A stretch of DNA of 64,000 bases from NCBI GenBank assembly GCA_965279075.1, contig CBDIHI010000012.1, forward strand, positions 806,001 to 870,000, in the 5' to 3' direction. The notes beneath the pieces were generated by a model. That model searched no databases, was not told where the DNA came from, and saw nothing but the letters and a program-made list of their open reading frames with translations. Shown piece after piece: positions 53,615 to 62,949 of the stretch (its first letter is position 1; the number at the start of each line of letters is the position of its first letter). Origin of the DNA: SZAS-79 sp965279075. GTDB taxonomy: Bacteria; Pseudomonadota; Gammaproteobacteria; Burkholderiales; SG8-39. The position numbers were made by a program, and so were the translations under genes.

Positions 53615-54819
53615 CCGGCCTTGGCGACGGGCGCCACGGCCACGGGCTGCGCGAGGAAAGCCTTGATCACCGGCGCGAGCAGGCCGACGAGCTGGCGCCC
53701 TTCGGCCTCGCTCATGACGAGCGGGGGCACGAGGCGGATCACGCTGTCGGCCGTCACGTTGAGCACGAGCCCGGCCTCGAGGGCCATCGTCACTATGTCG
53801 CCGCAGGGGCGGTCGAGCTCGACGCCGATCATCATGCCCAGGCCCCGCGCCTCGACGAAGCCGTGGGTGCCGGAGAGCGCCTGCGTGAGGCCGTCGCGGA
53901 TCACGCGCCCGACCTTCGTGGCGTTGTCGAGGAGCTTCTCTTCTTTCATCACGTCGAGGGTGGCGACGACGCCGGTGCACGCGAGCGGGTTCCCGCCGAA
54001 CGTGGAGCCGTGCTTGCCGGGGCTGAATATTCCCCTGGCGCGGTTGCCGGTGACGCAGGCCCCCACGGCGACGCCGCTGCCGAGGCCCTTGGCCAGCGGA
54101 ACGACATCAGGCGAGATGCCGGCGTGCTGGTACACGAACCACTGGCCGGTGCGCCCGAGGCCGCACTGCACCTCGTCGGCGATGAACAGCCACTCGTTCC
54201 TGTCGCAGATGTCCTTGAGCCCGCGCAGGTACTCCATGCGCGGCACGTTGATGCCGCCCTCGCCCTGGATCGGCTCGATCATCACGGCGACCACGTTCTT
54301 GTTGTGCGCGGCGATGGACTTCACCGCTTCGAGGTCGTTCAGCGGCACGCGCACGAACCCGCCGACCAGCGGCTCGAAGCCCGCCTGCACTTTCCTGCTG
54401 CCGGTCGCGGACAGCGTCGCAAGCGTGCGGCCGTGGAAGGCCTTTTCGAAGACGATGATTTCGGGGCGCTCGATCCCGCGCTTGTGGCCGTACAGGCGCG
54501 CGACCTTGATCGCCGCCTCGTTGGCCTCGCAGCCCGAGTTGCAGAAGAACACCTCGTCGAGGCCGGTGATTTCGGCGATGCGGTCCGCGGCGGCTTCCTG
54601 GTCCGGGATCTGGAAAAGGTTCGAGGTATGGATGACGCCGCTCGCGATGCGCGCGGTGAGCGCTTTCACGAGCTTCGGGTGGCCGTAGCCGAGCGTGTTG
54701 ACGGCGATGCCGGCGAGGCCGTCGAGGTACTTCTTGCCGGATTCGTCCCACAGCCACACGCCTTCGCCACGGACGAAGGCCACGGGAAGGCGCGCGTAGG
54801 TGTTCATTACATGGGACAT
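53611..54819 (-). CDS. argD: Acetylornithine aminotransferase
   Basis: PLP enzyme of arginine synthesis, fold type I, class III. VFFCNSGCEANEAAIKVAR, FEKAFHGRTLATLSATGS, LFIADEVQCGLGRTG (PLP-ring Asp) and VPLAKGLGSGVAVGA (Schiff-base Lys), followed by GSTFGGNPLAC. 402 residues from ATG 54819, preceded by a hairpin-plus-T-tract leader. It is the first gene of argD-argF-argG and divergent from the DUF3579 gene, its usual companion in betaproteobacteria. Confidence 0.95.
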   Translation of the reverse strand: MSHVMNTYARLPVAFVRGEGVWLWDESGKKYLDGLAGIAVNTLGYGHPKLVKALTARIASGVIHTSNLFQIPDQEAAADRIAEITGLDEVFFCNSGCEANEAAIKVARLYGHKRGIERPEIIVFEKAFHGRTLATLSATGSRKVQAGFEPLVGGFVRVPLNDLEAVKSIAAHNKNVVAVMIEPIQGEGGINVPRMEYLRGLKDICDRNEWLFIADEVQCGLGRTGQWFVYQHAGISPDVVPLAKGLGSGVAVGACVTGNRARGIFSPGKHGSTFGGNPLACTGVVATLDVMKEEKLLDNATKVGRVIRDGLTQALSGTHGFVEARGLGMMIGVELDRPCGDIVTMALEAGLVLNVTADSVIRLVPPLVMSEAEGRQLVGLLAPVIKAFLAQPVAVAPVAKAG

Positions 54820-54831
54820 GGCAGTGGTCTC

Positions 54832-54864
54832 CAAAAGCAAAAACGGCGGGCCGGGCCGCCGTTT
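54832..54864 (-). terminator. Terminator-like hairpin in the argD leader, possible attenuator
   Basis: Read on the minus strand, a perfect 9-bp stem AAACGGCGG/CCGCCGTTT with a 6-nt loop (54841-54864) is followed by a T-rich tail, TTGCTTTTG (54840-54832). It lies 13 bp before the argD ATG and downstream of a TATACT hexamer (54880-54885). No gene on this strand ends nearby, so it is not an ordinary gene-end terminator. Confidence 0.6.
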
Positions 54865-54916
54865 AAAGGATGCTATCACAGTATAATTTCGGCTACTCCC
54901 CCCGCGGTTCCACGCC

Positions 54917-55246
54917 ATGCCCGACATCCCCGTCGAGTTCGTCATCCAGGGCACCACCGAGGAAGGGCAGGTGTTTCGCCCGAGCGACTGGGCGGAACGC
55001 CTGTGCGGCGTGATGGCGGCCTTCGGCACCGACCAGCACCTGGCGTATTCGCCCTATGTCCACCCGATCACCTCCAACGGCATCCGTTGCGTGGTGGTCG
55101 ACATGCGGCTCGAGGAAGTTGAGCCGATGGCCTACCGATTCCTGCTGAGTTTCGCGAAGGACAACGAGCTGAAGGTGCGTCCCGGGCGTCCACCCGAGCG
55201 GACGAAGCTTGCGGAACTGGGGCGCGGCGCCGGCGGCAATGCTTAG
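54917..55246 (+). CDS. DUF3579 domain-containing protein
   Basis: A 109-residue protein: FVIQGTTEEGQVFRPSDWAERLCGVM, YSPYVHPITSNGIRCVVVD and FLLSFAKDNELKVRPGRP. This is a complete DUF3579 domain, a family largely confined to betaproteobacteria and usually found beside argF/argD. Function unknown. A TATAAT (54882-54887) lies upstream. Confidence 0.9.
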   Translation: MPDIPVEFVIQGTTEEGQVFRPSDWAERLCGVMAAFGTDQHLAYSPYVHPITSNGIRCVVVDMRLEEVEPMAYRFLLSFAKDNELKVRPGRPPERTKLAELGRGAGGNA

Positions 55247-55316
55247 TCTGCCCGACGCGTCACCCCGGGAATGCGGGAAGGCCCCGCGAAGCGGAAGGGG
55301 CCCGGGCCCCCTGCGC

Positions 55317-55583
55317 CTACTTCTCGAGCGCCTTGACGGCGTGGGCCAGGCGCGACTTGTGGCGAGCGGCGGCGTTGCGGTGAATCACGCCCTTGGCGGC
55401 CGTGCGGTCGATCTTGCTCATCGAAGCCGTCAGGGCGGCCACGGCCGCAGCCTTGTCGCCGGACGAGACGGCTTTCTTGACGCCCTTGATCGCAGTACGC
55501 ATGGTCGAGGACATGCTCGCGTTGCGCTTGCGGCGGATTTCGGAAGTGCGGGCGCTTTTGCGCGAGGAGGCAGTGTTGGCCAT
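55317..55583 (-). CDS. rpsT: 30S ribosomal protein S20
   Basis: An 88-residue basic protein: MANTASSRKSARTSEIRRKRN, MRTAIKGVKKAV and AAKGVIHRNAAARHKSRLAHAV, S20 along its full length. It binds 16S rRNA. A convincing promoter lies 30 bp upstream. Downstream, a GC-rich inverted repeat (55280-55302) and a 14-bp palindrome (55297-55310) may fold at the mRNA end but lack a T-tract. Confidence 0.97.
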   Translation of the reverse strand: MANTASSRKSARTSEIRRKRNASMSSTMRTAIKGVKKAVSSGDKAAAVAALTASMSKIDRTAAKGVIHRNAAARHKSRLAHAVKALEK

Positions 55584-55613
55584 GGGTTCGGACCGGTGTC
55601 GGAAAAGGGGCGC

Positions 55614-55642
55614 ATTCTAGCGGTTAAGCCCCGGGCGGGCAA
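55614..55642 (-). promoter_or_regulatory. Sigma70-type promoter of rpsT
   Basis: On the minus strand, a -35 TTGCCC (55642-55637), a 17-nt spacer and a -10 TAGAAT (55619-55614) lead into rpsT about 30 bp downstream. Spacing and hexamers fit a housekeeping promoter. The -35 lies within 40 bp of the divergent murJ start. Confidence 0.6.
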
Positions 55643-55678
55643 GGCATTTCCGCCCCCCCGGAAACGGCCCCCGGCGGC

Positions 55679-57217
55679 ATGAACCTGCTGCGCGCGCTGG
55701 CCACGGTCAGCAGCATGACGCTGCTGTCCAGGATCCTCGGCTACGTCCGGGACGCGATCATCGCCCGGGCCTTCGGCGCGGGGATGGCGACAGACGCTTT
55801 TTTCGTCGCTTTCAGGCTCCCCAACCTGCTGCGCCGGATGTTCGCGGAAGGGGCGTTTTCGCAGGCGTTCGTGCCCATCCTGTCGGAATACAAGAACCGC
55901 CAGACCCCGCAGGAGACCCGCGAGCTGGTCGACTGCGTGGCCAGCGTGCTGAGCCTCGCGCTCGTCGTCGTGACGGCCCTGGGCATCGCGCTTGCGCCGC
56001 TGATCGTCTACCTCTCGGCGCCGGGCTTTGCCGCCGAGCCGGGCAAGTTCGACCTGACCGTCGAGATGCTGCGGGTTACCTTCCCCTACCTTTTCTTCAT
56101 CTCCCTGGTGGCGTTTTCGGCCGGGATCCTCAATACCCACAACCGGTTCGCGGTGCCGGCCTTCACGCCGGTGCTGCTGAACGTCTCGCTGATCGTCGGG
56201 GCGGCCTTCTGCGCCCCCTATTTCGATCCCCCGGTGAAGGTGCTGGCGTGGGCGGTGTTCGCTGGCGGGGCGCTGCAGCTCGCCCTTCAGGCGCCTTTCC
56301 TCGCGCGGATCGGCCTCCTGCCGCGCTGGCGGCCGGATTTCCGCCACCCCGGTGTCGGCAGGGTCCTCAAGCTGATGCTGCCCGCGCTGTTCGGCGTGTC
56401 GATCAGCCAGATCTCGCTGGTCATCAACACGATCTTCGCCTCTTTCCTCGTCACCGGCAGCGTGTCCTGGCTGTACTACGCCGACCGGCTGATGGAGTTC
56501 CCGGCGGGGATGCTGGGCGTGGCGCTCGGCACGATCCTGCTGCCCACGCTGTCGAAGTACCACGCCGACCAGAACCCGCAGGAGTATTCGAAGCTGCTCG
56601 ACTGGGGCCTGCGCCTGACGCTGCTGCTGGCCCTGCCGGCCGCGGCGGCGCTGGCGGTGCTGGCGATCCCGCTGATCGCTTCGCTCTTTCACTACGGGCG
56701 GTTCTCCGAGGCCGACGCATGGATGACGCGCCAGGCGCTGGTCGCCTACAGCGTCGGCCTGGTCGGCATGATCCTCGTGAAGATCCTCGCACCTGGGTTC
56801 TATGCGCGGCAGAACGTGCTCACGCCGGTGAAGATCGGCGTGTTCACCCTGGTCGCGACGCAGCTGATGAACCTCGCCTTCGTGTGGCCCCTGAAGCACG
56901 CGGGCCTTGCGCTCGCGATCGGCCTGGGTGCGTGCCTCAACGCCGCGCTCCTCTACGCGAAACTGCGGCAGCACCGCATCTACACGCCGGAACCCGGCTG
57001 GGGACTGTTCGCGCTTAAGGTGGCGGTCTCGGTAGCGGCAATGGCGGCGGCCCTCGGGTTCGCGATGGGGACCGCGCAATGGTGGTTCGGCGCGGCCTGG
57101 ACGCTGCGCCTGCCCGCGCTCGGCGGGCTAGTGCTGCTGGGCCTCGTGGTCTACGGCGCGTGCCTTGCCGCCCTCGGCTTCCGGGTGCGGGATTTCGCAC
57201 GCAGGGGCGTGGAGTAG
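55679..57217 (+). CDS. murJ: Lipid II flippase MurJ
   Basis: Flips undecaprenyl-linked peptidoglycan precursor across the inner membrane. The 512-residue, roughly 14-helix MATE-like protein starts ATVSSMTLLSRILGYVRDAI, then RLPNLLRRMFAEGAFSQAFVP (essential Arg loop), ILNTHNRFAVPAFTPVLLN and SWLYYADRLMEFPAGMLGVALG. It is divergent from rpsT with 95 bp between start codons, the usual arrangement. Confidence 0.96.
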   Translation: MNLLRALATVSSMTLLSRILGYVRDAIIARAFGAGMATDAFFVAFRLPNLLRRMFAEGAFSQAFVPILSEYKNRQTPQETRELVDCVASVLSLALVVVTALGIALAPLIVYLSAPGFAAEPGKFDLTVEMLRVTFPYLFFISLVAFSAGILNTHNRFAVPAFTPVLLNVSLIVGAAFCAPYFDPPVKVLAWAVFAGGALQLALQAPFLARIGLLPRWRPDFRHPGVGRVLKLMLPALFGVSISQISLVINTIFASFLVTGSVSWLYYADRLMEFPAGMLGVALGTILLPTLSKYHADQNPQEYSKLLDWGLRLTLLLALPAAAALAVLAIPLIASLFHYGRFSEADAWMTRQALVAYSVGLVGMILVKILAPGFYARQNVLTPVKIGVFTLVATQLMNLAFVWPLKHAGLALAIGLGACLNAALLYAKLRQHRIYTPEPGWGLFALKVAVSVAAMAAALGFAMGTAQWWFGAAWTLRLPALGGLVLLGLVVYGACLAALGFRVRDFARRGVE

Positions 57218-57221
57218 GGCG

Positions 57222-58088
57222 ATGGCCGACAGCGACCGATTTGCCGAACTGCTGGCCGGCGACGAGGCCCGCTACAGCCTCGCCGAGGCCTGCCTGCTGA
57301 TCGCTGCGGACGCGTACCCGGGCCTCGACGTAAACCGCTACCTGGCCGAGATCGAGCGGATGGCGGCGCGATTGCGCGGCCGCCTGCCGCCGGACGCGGA
57401 TGCCGAGCAGAAGGTGATCGCGTTGAACCAGTTCCTGTTCGACGACCTGGGCTTTCACGGCAACGCCGACGATTACTACGACCCGCGCAACAGCTACCTC
57501 AACGAGGTGATCGACCGGCGCCGCGGGATCCCGATCTCGCTGTGCATCCTGTACATGGAGGTCGGCCGCAAGATCGGGCTGCCGCTGGTGGGCGTGTCCT
57601 TCCCGGGGCATTTCCTGGTGCGGCTGTCGCTGCGCGGCAGCGCGCTGGTGCTCGACCCGTATTCGGGCGGCGCGCCGATGTCGGAGCAGGAATTGCGCGC
57701 GTTGCTGCGAAGGGTGATCGCGGGCAGCCGCAGCGCCGGGTTGCGCAGCGCTGCGGATGTGGCGGCCGAGTTGCCGCTCGACCAGTTCCTCGAGCCGGCC
57801 GGGTCGCGCCAGGTGCTGGCGAGGGTGCTGCGCAACCTGAAGAACATCTACCGCGAAAAGGCCAACGCGCAAAGGCTGCTGGACGTCATCAACCGGATGA
57901 TCGTGGTCGCGCCCGACGCGCACGGCGAACTGCGTGACCGCGGCGACGTGTACCGGGGCATGGAGGCGTTTCGCGCGGCGCTGCGGGATTTCAGCGCTTA
58001 TCTCGAGCGCGAACCCGACGCGCCCGACGCCGACGAGGTCCGGGCGAAAGTGGTCGAGCTCACTGCGCTCTGCGCGCGACTGAACTGA
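57222..58088 (+). CDS. SirB1/transglutaminase-like and TPR domain protein
   Basis: A 288-residue protein. FLFDDLGFHGNADDYYDPRNSYLNEVI, RRGIPISLCILYMEVGRKIGLPLVGVSFPGHFLVRL and LVLDPYSGGAPMS define the transglutaminase-like SirB1 family; the usual catalytic Cys is present in SLCILYM and the His in PGHFL. The C-terminus has tetratricopeptide-like helices. Activity unknown. It starts 4 bp after murJ and is probably co-transcribed with it. Confidence 0.88.
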   Translation: MADSDRFAELLAGDEARYSLAEACLLIAADAYPGLDVNRYLAEIERMAARLRGRLPPDADAEQKVIALNQFLFDDLGFHGNADDYYDPRNSYLNEVIDRRRGIPISLCILYMEVGRKIGLPLVGVSFPGHFLVRLSLRGSALVLDPYSGGAPMSEQELRALLRRVIAGSRSAGLRSAADVAAELPLDQFLEPAGSRQVLARVLRNLKNIYREKANAQRLLDVINRMIVVAPDAHGELRDRGDVYRGMEAFRAALRDFSAYLEREPDAPDADEVRAKVVELTALCARLN

Positions 58089-58099
58089 CCGGCCGCGGT

Positions 58100-58633
58100 T
58101 CAGCCCGGCTGTGCGGCCCCGATGCCCGCCTCTGCGCGCATCTGCAGCGCACGCCTCTGCACGGCGGCATGCAGCGCCGGCTTGTACCCGAGCAGGAAGA
58201 ACACCTCCGCGCAAAGGAAGATCGGCGCGACGAACACCTGGAACAGGTTGTCCGCCAGCGCGGGCTTGCGGCCCTCGAAGACGTGGCCGAGCAACTGCAC
58301 GATCCAGCCTCCGACGAAGAGCGGGAGGATCCACGCGGCGGCCTCGCGCATCGGGAGGGCGGCGATCGACTCGCCCGCCCCGAGCAGGCCGGCGAACACG
58401 GCGATCATTGCAAGGCCGAGCAGGGCGTCGAGTGCAAGGTAATAGGCGAGGAGCAGGGTGGTTACCGCCATCGCGGCACTGACCTGGGTGCCGCCAAGGT
58501 CGGCCCGGGCCCAGGCAAGCACGGCGAGGATTGCGACGATGATCGCGGGCACGCCGACGAAGTGGGTCAGCTTGTTGCGCGTGTCCTGATGATAGGCCGC
58601 ATAGAACGACATCTGGTCTTCGAGAGTTTTCAC
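58100..58633 (-). CDS. DUF962/Mpo1-like membrane protein
   Basis: A 177-residue protein with four hydrophobic segments. SFYAAYHQDTRNKLTHFVGVPAI holds the conserved His pair, and GWIVQLLGHVFEGRKPAL holds the second HxxxGR-type motif of the Mpo1/DUF962 family; the yeast member is an Fe-dependent dioxygenase for 2-hydroxy fatty acids. The GTG at 58633 is chosen because AGAGGAGG directly precedes it; an ATG at 58654 would place that sequence inside the gene. Confidence 0.85.
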   Translation of the reverse strand: MKTLEDQMSFYAAYHQDTRNKLTHFVGVPAIIVAILAVLAWARADLGGTQVSAAMAVTTLLLAYYLALDALLGLAMIAVFAGLLGAGESIAALPMREAAAWILPLFVGGWIVQLLGHVFEGRKPALADNLFQVFVAPIFLCAEVFFLLGYKPALHAAVQRRALQMRAEAGIGAAQPG

Positions 58634-58678
58634 GCCGTTTCCTCCTCTGGACAAGGGCGGGGGAGAGGTGAAATCCGC

Positions 58679-58684
58679 TATAAT
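58679..58684 (+). promoter_or_regulatory. -10 element of ribF
   Basis: A consensus TATAAT lies 24 bp before the ribF ATG, within the divergent region shared with the DUF962 gene. The position suits a short leader, but no clear -35 is present. Confidence 0.4.
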
Positions 58685-58707
58685 TCATCATTTTACTGCG
58701 CTCAGGC

Positions 58708-59661
58708 ATGCTCGTCACGCATGGACATTTCCCGCCGTCGGCGGCCGCCCCCGCGGGCCGGCTGGCGGTGACGGTCGGCAATTTCGACGGCGTGCATCGC
58801 GGCCACAGGGCCATGCTCGATCGGATGAAGGCCAAGGCGGCCGAACTGGGGGTTCCCTCCTGCGTGCTGACGTTCGAGCCGCATCCGAGGGAGTTCTTTA
58901 CCCCGCAGGCGGCGCCGGCCCGGCTCACCCGGCTGGCGTCCAAGCTCGACGTGCTGCGCGATGCGGGCGTGGACCGCGTGCACGTGGCGCGGTTCGATGC
59001 GAAGTTCTCCTCCCAGCCGCCTGAACGGTTCATCGACGACGTCCTGGTGAAGGGGCTGCGCTGCGCCTGGTTGCTGGTGGGGAGGGACTTCCGCTTCGGC
59101 GCAAAGCGCGCGGGGGATTTCGCGCTGCTCGAGGCGGCCGGCGCAGGCAGCGGCTTCGGCCTGGAGGCCATGCCCGAGGTGACGAACGGGGGCGTGCGCA
59201 TCTCAAGTTCGGGCGTGCGCGCTGCGCTGGAGCGCGGCGACCTCGAGGGTGCGGGCGCGCTGCTCGGGCGCGATTACGCGATCGCCGGGCGCGTGGCGCA
59301 TGGCGACAAGCTCGGGCGTGAACTGGGTTTCGCGACGGCCAACATCCGGCTGCCGCACAAGCCGCCGCTCGCGGGTATTTTCGTGGTCGAGGTGCTGGGC
59401 GTGCCGCAGTCCGGGGCCCGCCCGTGGCCGGCGGTGGCGAGCATAGGCGTACGGCCGACGGTGAAGGATGGCGCGGTGCCGCTGCTGGAGGCGCACCTTT
59501 TCGACTTCGCCGGCGACCTGTACGGCCGGCGGATCGAAGTGAGGTTTCTGCACAAGTTGCGCGACGAGGAGAAGTATCCCGACCTCGGCGCGCTCAAGAA
59601 CGCGATCGCGCGCGATGCGGCGAACGCCCGGGACTATTTTGCTGCGAAGAGCCATGGCTGA
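58708..59661 (+). CDS. ribF: Bifunctional riboflavin kinase/FAD synthetase
   Basis: Converts riboflavin to FMN and FMN to FAD. The adenylyltransferase domain has VTVGNFDGVHRGHRAML, LTFEPHPREFF, LLVGRDFRFGAKRAGD and ISSSGVRAAL. The kinase domain (from about residue 185) has GRVAHGDKLGRELGFATANI and a C-terminal EVRFLHKLRDEEKYPDL. Length 317, normal. Overlaps ileS by 8 bp. Confidence 0.96.
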   Translation: MLVTHGHFPPSAAAPAGRLAVTVGNFDGVHRGHRAMLDRMKAKAAELGVPSCVLTFEPHPREFFTPQAAPARLTRLASKLDVLRDAGVDRVHVARFDAKFSSQPPERFIDDVLVKGLRCAWLLVGRDFRFGAKRAGDFALLEAAGAGSGFGLEAMPEVTNGGVRISSSGVRAALERGDLEGAGALLGRDYAIAGRVAHGDKLGRELGFATANIRLPHKPPLAGIFVVEVLGVPQSGARPWPAVASIGVRPTVKDGAVPLLEAHLFDFAGDLYGRRIEVRFLHKLRDEEKYPDLGALKNAIARDAANARDYFAAKSHG

Positions 59662-62455
59662 TTACAAGAAAACGCTGAACCTGCCCGACACGCCGTTCCC
59701 GATGAAGGGCGACCTTGCCAGGCGCGAGCCGCTCTGGGTGAAGGAATGGCAGGACAAGGGCCTGTACAAACGCCTGCGCCAGGTCGCAAAAGGCCGGCCG
59801 CGCTTCGTGCTGCACGACGGCCCGCCCTACGCCAACGGCGACATCCACATCGGCCACGCGGTCAACAAGATCCTCAAGGACACCATAGTCAAGTCCAAGC
59901 TCCTCGCGGGGTTCGACGCGCCCTACGTGCCCGGCTGGGACTGCCACGGCATGCCGATCGAGGCGCAGATCGAGAAGGTGCATGGGCGCAACCTGTCCAC
60001 TGCCGAAACGCTGCGCCTGTGCCGCACCTATGCGGCCGAGCAGGTCGAACGCCAGAAGAAGGACTTCCAGCGCCTCGGCGTGCTCGGCGACTGGGACAAT
60101 CCCTACCTCACGATGGCGCCAGGCAACGAAGCCGACGAAATCCGCACGCTCGGCATGCTGCTCGAGAAGGGCTACGTGTTCCGCGGCCTGAAGCCGGTGA
60201 ACTGGTGCTTCGACTGCGGCTCGGCGCTGGCCGAGGCCGAGGTCGAGTACGAGGACAGGAAGGACCTCGCGGTGGATGTGGGCTTCGCGTTCGCCGAGCA
60301 CGTCAAGCTGGCGAAGGCCTTCGGGCTGCCGAAGCTGCCGGACAAGCCCGGGCACATCGTGATCTGGACCACCACGCCCTGGACGCTGCCGGCCAACCAG
60401 GCCCTGAACGTCCACCCGGATTTCGAGTATGTCCTCGTCGATACGGAAAAGGGATTGCTGATCCTTGCCGCCGAGCTGCAGGACAAGTGCCTTGCGCGCT
60501 ACCAGCTCACCGGCACGCGGATCGCCTCCTGCAAGGGCGCGGCGCTGGACCACATCGCGTTCCGCCACCCGTTCTACGACCGCACCTCGCCGGTCTACCT
60601 CGGCGACTACGTCACGCTCGACACCGGCACCGGCATCGTCCATTCGGCCCCGGCCTACGGCGTGGAGGACTTCGACTCCTGCCGCCGCAACGGCCTCAAG
60701 GACGACCAGATCCTCACGCCGGTGATGGGCGACGGGAAGTACGCCTCCACGCTGCCGCTGTTCGGCGGCCTCATGATCTGGAAGGCGAACCCGAAAATTG
60801 TCGAGGAGATGCGCGAGCGCGGGACACTGTTCGCGAGCGAATCCTACGTCCACAGCTACATGCACTGCTGGCGCCACAAGACGCCGGTGATCCTGCGCGC
60901 GACCATCCAGTGGTTCGCGGGCATGGAAAAGGTGCCGGGCTGGAACGGCGCGACGCCGGCCGAGCCGCTGCGCGCCACGGCGCTGCGCGGCGTGGAGAAC
61001 ACGCAGTTCTTCCCGTCGTGGGGCCAGGCGCGGCTTCACGGCATGATCGCCAACCGCCCGGACTGGACGCTTTCGCGCCAGCGCCAGTGGGGCGTGCCCA
61101 TGCCGTTCTTCATCCACAAGGAGACCGGCCGGTTGCACCCGCGCACGCTCGAGCTGCTCGAGCAGGTCGCGAAGCTCGTTGAGAAGGAGGGTATCGAGGC
61201 CTGGCAGCACGTCGACGCCAACGGGATGCTCGGCGCGGACGCCGCGATGTACGAGAAGAGCCGTGACACGCTCGACGTCTGGTTCGATTCGGGGTCGACA
61301 CATTTCACGGTGCTGAAGCATTCGCACGCGAGCGAAAGCACCTTCCCCGCCGACCTCTACCTCGAAGGTTCGGACCAGCACCGGGGCTGGTTCCATTCGT
61401 CCCTGCTCGTGTCGTGCATGATGAACGGCGTGCCGCCCTACAAGGGCCTGCTCACGCATGGCTTCGCGGTCGACGGCGAAGGCAAGAAGATGTCCAAGTC
61501 CAAGGGCAACACGGTCGTGCCGCAGGAGGTCTCCGGCACGCTTGGGGCGGAGATTCTCAGGCTCTGGGTCGCGAGCACCGACTACTCGGGTGAGCTGTCG
61601 ATCTCCAACGAGATCCTCAAACGCGTCGTCGAAGGCTATCGCCGCATCCGCAACACGCTGCGGTTCCTGCTGGCCAACACGTCCGACTTCGACATCGCGA
61701 AGGACGCGGTGCCGGTCGGCGAGCTGGTCGAGGTCGACCGCTATGCGCTCGCGCTGACCGCGAAGCTGCAGGAGGAGATGGCCGCAGACTATGCGCGCTA
61801 CCAGTTCCACCTGGTCGCGCAAAGGCTGCAGACCTTCTGCTCGGAGGACCTCGGCGCGTTCTACCTGGACATCCTCAAGGACCGGCTGTACACGGCCGCG
61901 CCCGCGTCGCACGCCCGCCGCTCGGCGCAGACCACGCTCTGGCACATCACCTCGAGCCTCGTGCGCCTGATGGCGCCGATCCTGTCGTTCACGGCCGAGG
62001 AACTGTGGGCCGTGTTCAACGGGAAGAAGGACGACAGCGTTTTCTTCCAGACGCTGCACGTGCTGCCCGCCGTGGCCGGGGCGCCCGCACTGCTGGCGCG
62101 CTGGGAGAAGATGCGTGCAATCCGCGCCGACGTGCGGCGCCAGCTGGAGGAGCTGCGTACCGCCGGCAGGATCGGCTCGTCGCTTGCGGCCGAAGTGGAT
62201 TTCCATGCCGACACGGAAGGCGCCGCGTTCCTCGCGAGCTTCGGGGAAGACCTGCGCTTCGTGCTGCTGACCTCCGCGGCCCGCGTGCACGGCGATGGGG
62301 CCGCCCGAGTCGAAGTCGTACCCAGCGTGCATGCGAAATGCGAGCGTTGCTGGCATTTCCGCCCGGACGTCGGGTCGGTCGCGGAACACCCGACGATCTG
62401 CGGCCGCTGCGCCGGCAACCTGTCCGGCGCGGACGAGACGCGCCGGTTCGCCTGA
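59654..62455 (+). CDS. ileS: Isoleucyl-tRNA synthetase
   Basis: A class Ia synthetase of 933 residues. HDGPPYANGDIHIGHAVNK carries the HIGH motif, followed by a CP1 editing domain (WTTTPWTLPANQALN), GSDQHRGWFHSSLL, and KMSKSKGN for ATP. The C-terminal zinc finger is KCERCWHFRPDV with ICGRCAGNL. This is the standard bacterial mupirocin-sensitive type by overall layout. Its TGA shares an A with the lspA ATG (TGATG). Confidence 0.97.
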   Translation: MADYKKTLNLPDTPFPMKGDLARREPLWVKEWQDKGLYKRLRQVAKGRPRFVLHDGPPYANGDIHIGHAVNKILKDTIVKSKLLAGFDAPYVPGWDCHGMPIEAQIEKVHGRNLSTAETLRLCRTYAAEQVERQKKDFQRLGVLGDWDNPYLTMAPGNEADEIRTLGMLLEKGYVFRGLKPVNWCFDCGSALAEAEVEYEDRKDLAVDVGFAFAEHVKLAKAFGLPKLPDKPGHIVIWTTTPWTLPANQALNVHPDFEYVLVDTEKGLLILAAELQDKCLARYQLTGTRIASCKGAALDHIAFRHPFYDRTSPVYLGDYVTLDTGTGIVHSAPAYGVEDFDSCRRNGLKDDQILTPVMGDGKYASTLPLFGGLMIWKANPKIVEEMRERGTLFASESYVHSYMHCWRHKTPVILRATIQWFAGMEKVPGWNGATPAEPLRATALRGVENTQFFPSWGQARLHGMIANRPDWTLSRQRQWGVPMPFFIHKETGRLHPRTLELLEQVAKLVEKEGIEAWQHVDANGMLGADAAMYEKSRDTLDVWFDSGSTHFTVLKHSHASESTFPADLYLEGSDQHRGWFHSSLLVSCMMNGVPPYKGLLTHGFAVDGEGKKMSKSKGNTVVPQEVSGTLGAEILRLWVASTDYSGELSISNEILKRVVEGYRRIRNTLRFLLANTSDFDIAKDAVPVGELVEVDRYALALTAKLQEEMAADYARYQFHLVAQRLQTFCSEDLGAFYLDILKDRLYTAAPASHARRSAQTTLWHITSSLVRLMAPILSFTAEELWAVFNGKKDDSVFFQTLHVLPAVAGAPALLARWEKMRAIRADVRRQLEELRTAGRIGSSLAAEVDFHADTEGAAFLASFGEDLRFVLLTSAARVHGDGAARVEVVPSVHAKCERCWHFRPDVGSVAEHPTICGRCAGNLSGADETRRFA

Positions 62456-62949
62456 TGCCCGGCAAAGTGCGGCGCATCGCCCCCTGGCTGGCCGTGGCGG
62501 TGGCCATCGTACTCGCCGACCAGGCGACCAAGCTCGCGATCCTTGCCGCTTTCAAGCCGGGCGAGGCGCTTGCCGTGACGCCGTTCTTCGACCTGGTCCT
62601 GGTGTTCAACAAGGGGGCGGCCTTCAGTTTTCTCGCGGCGGCCGGCGGCTGGCAGCGCCCGGTGCTGGTCGGTGTGTCGCTCGTCGCCATCGTCATCGTC
62701 TCGGTCATGCTGTGGCGCAATCCTTCGCGCCGGCTGCTGGATGCCGGCCTCACGCTGATCCTCGGGGGCGCGGTGGGCAATCTGGTCGACCGCGTGGCCT
62801 ATGGGCAGGTGGTGGATTTCCTGCTATTCCATGCGTACGGCTGGAGCTATCCCGCATTCAACGTTGCCGATTCCGCGATCACCGTAGGTGCGGGGATCCT
62901 GATCGTCGAAAGCTTCATGGCGCGGGAGCCGGCGAAGGAGGGCGCGTGA
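62455..62949 (+). CDS. lspA: Lipoprotein signal peptidase
   Basis: An inner-membrane aspartic peptidase that cleaves prolipoproteins after lipidation. The 164-residue, four-helix protein has VLADQATKLAI, VFNKGAAFSFL, GGAVGNLVDRVAYGQVVDFL (first Asp) and YPAFNVADSAITVG (second Asp). It starts at the ileS stop and overlaps the following FKBP gene by 4 bp. Confidence 0.97.
   Translation: MPGKVRRIAPWLAVAVAIVLADQATKLAILAAFKPGEALAVTPFFDLVLVFNKGAAFSFLAAAGGWQRPVLVGVSLVAIVIVSVMLWRNPSRRLLDAGLTLILGGAVGNLVDRVAYGQVVDFLLFHAYGWSYPAFNVADSAITVGAGILIVESFMAREPAKEGA

Noticed and set aside
55280..55310. GC-rich inverted repeats after rpsT as a rho-independent terminator
   Set aside because: Neither strand has a following T-tract; kept only as a note in the rpsT entry.
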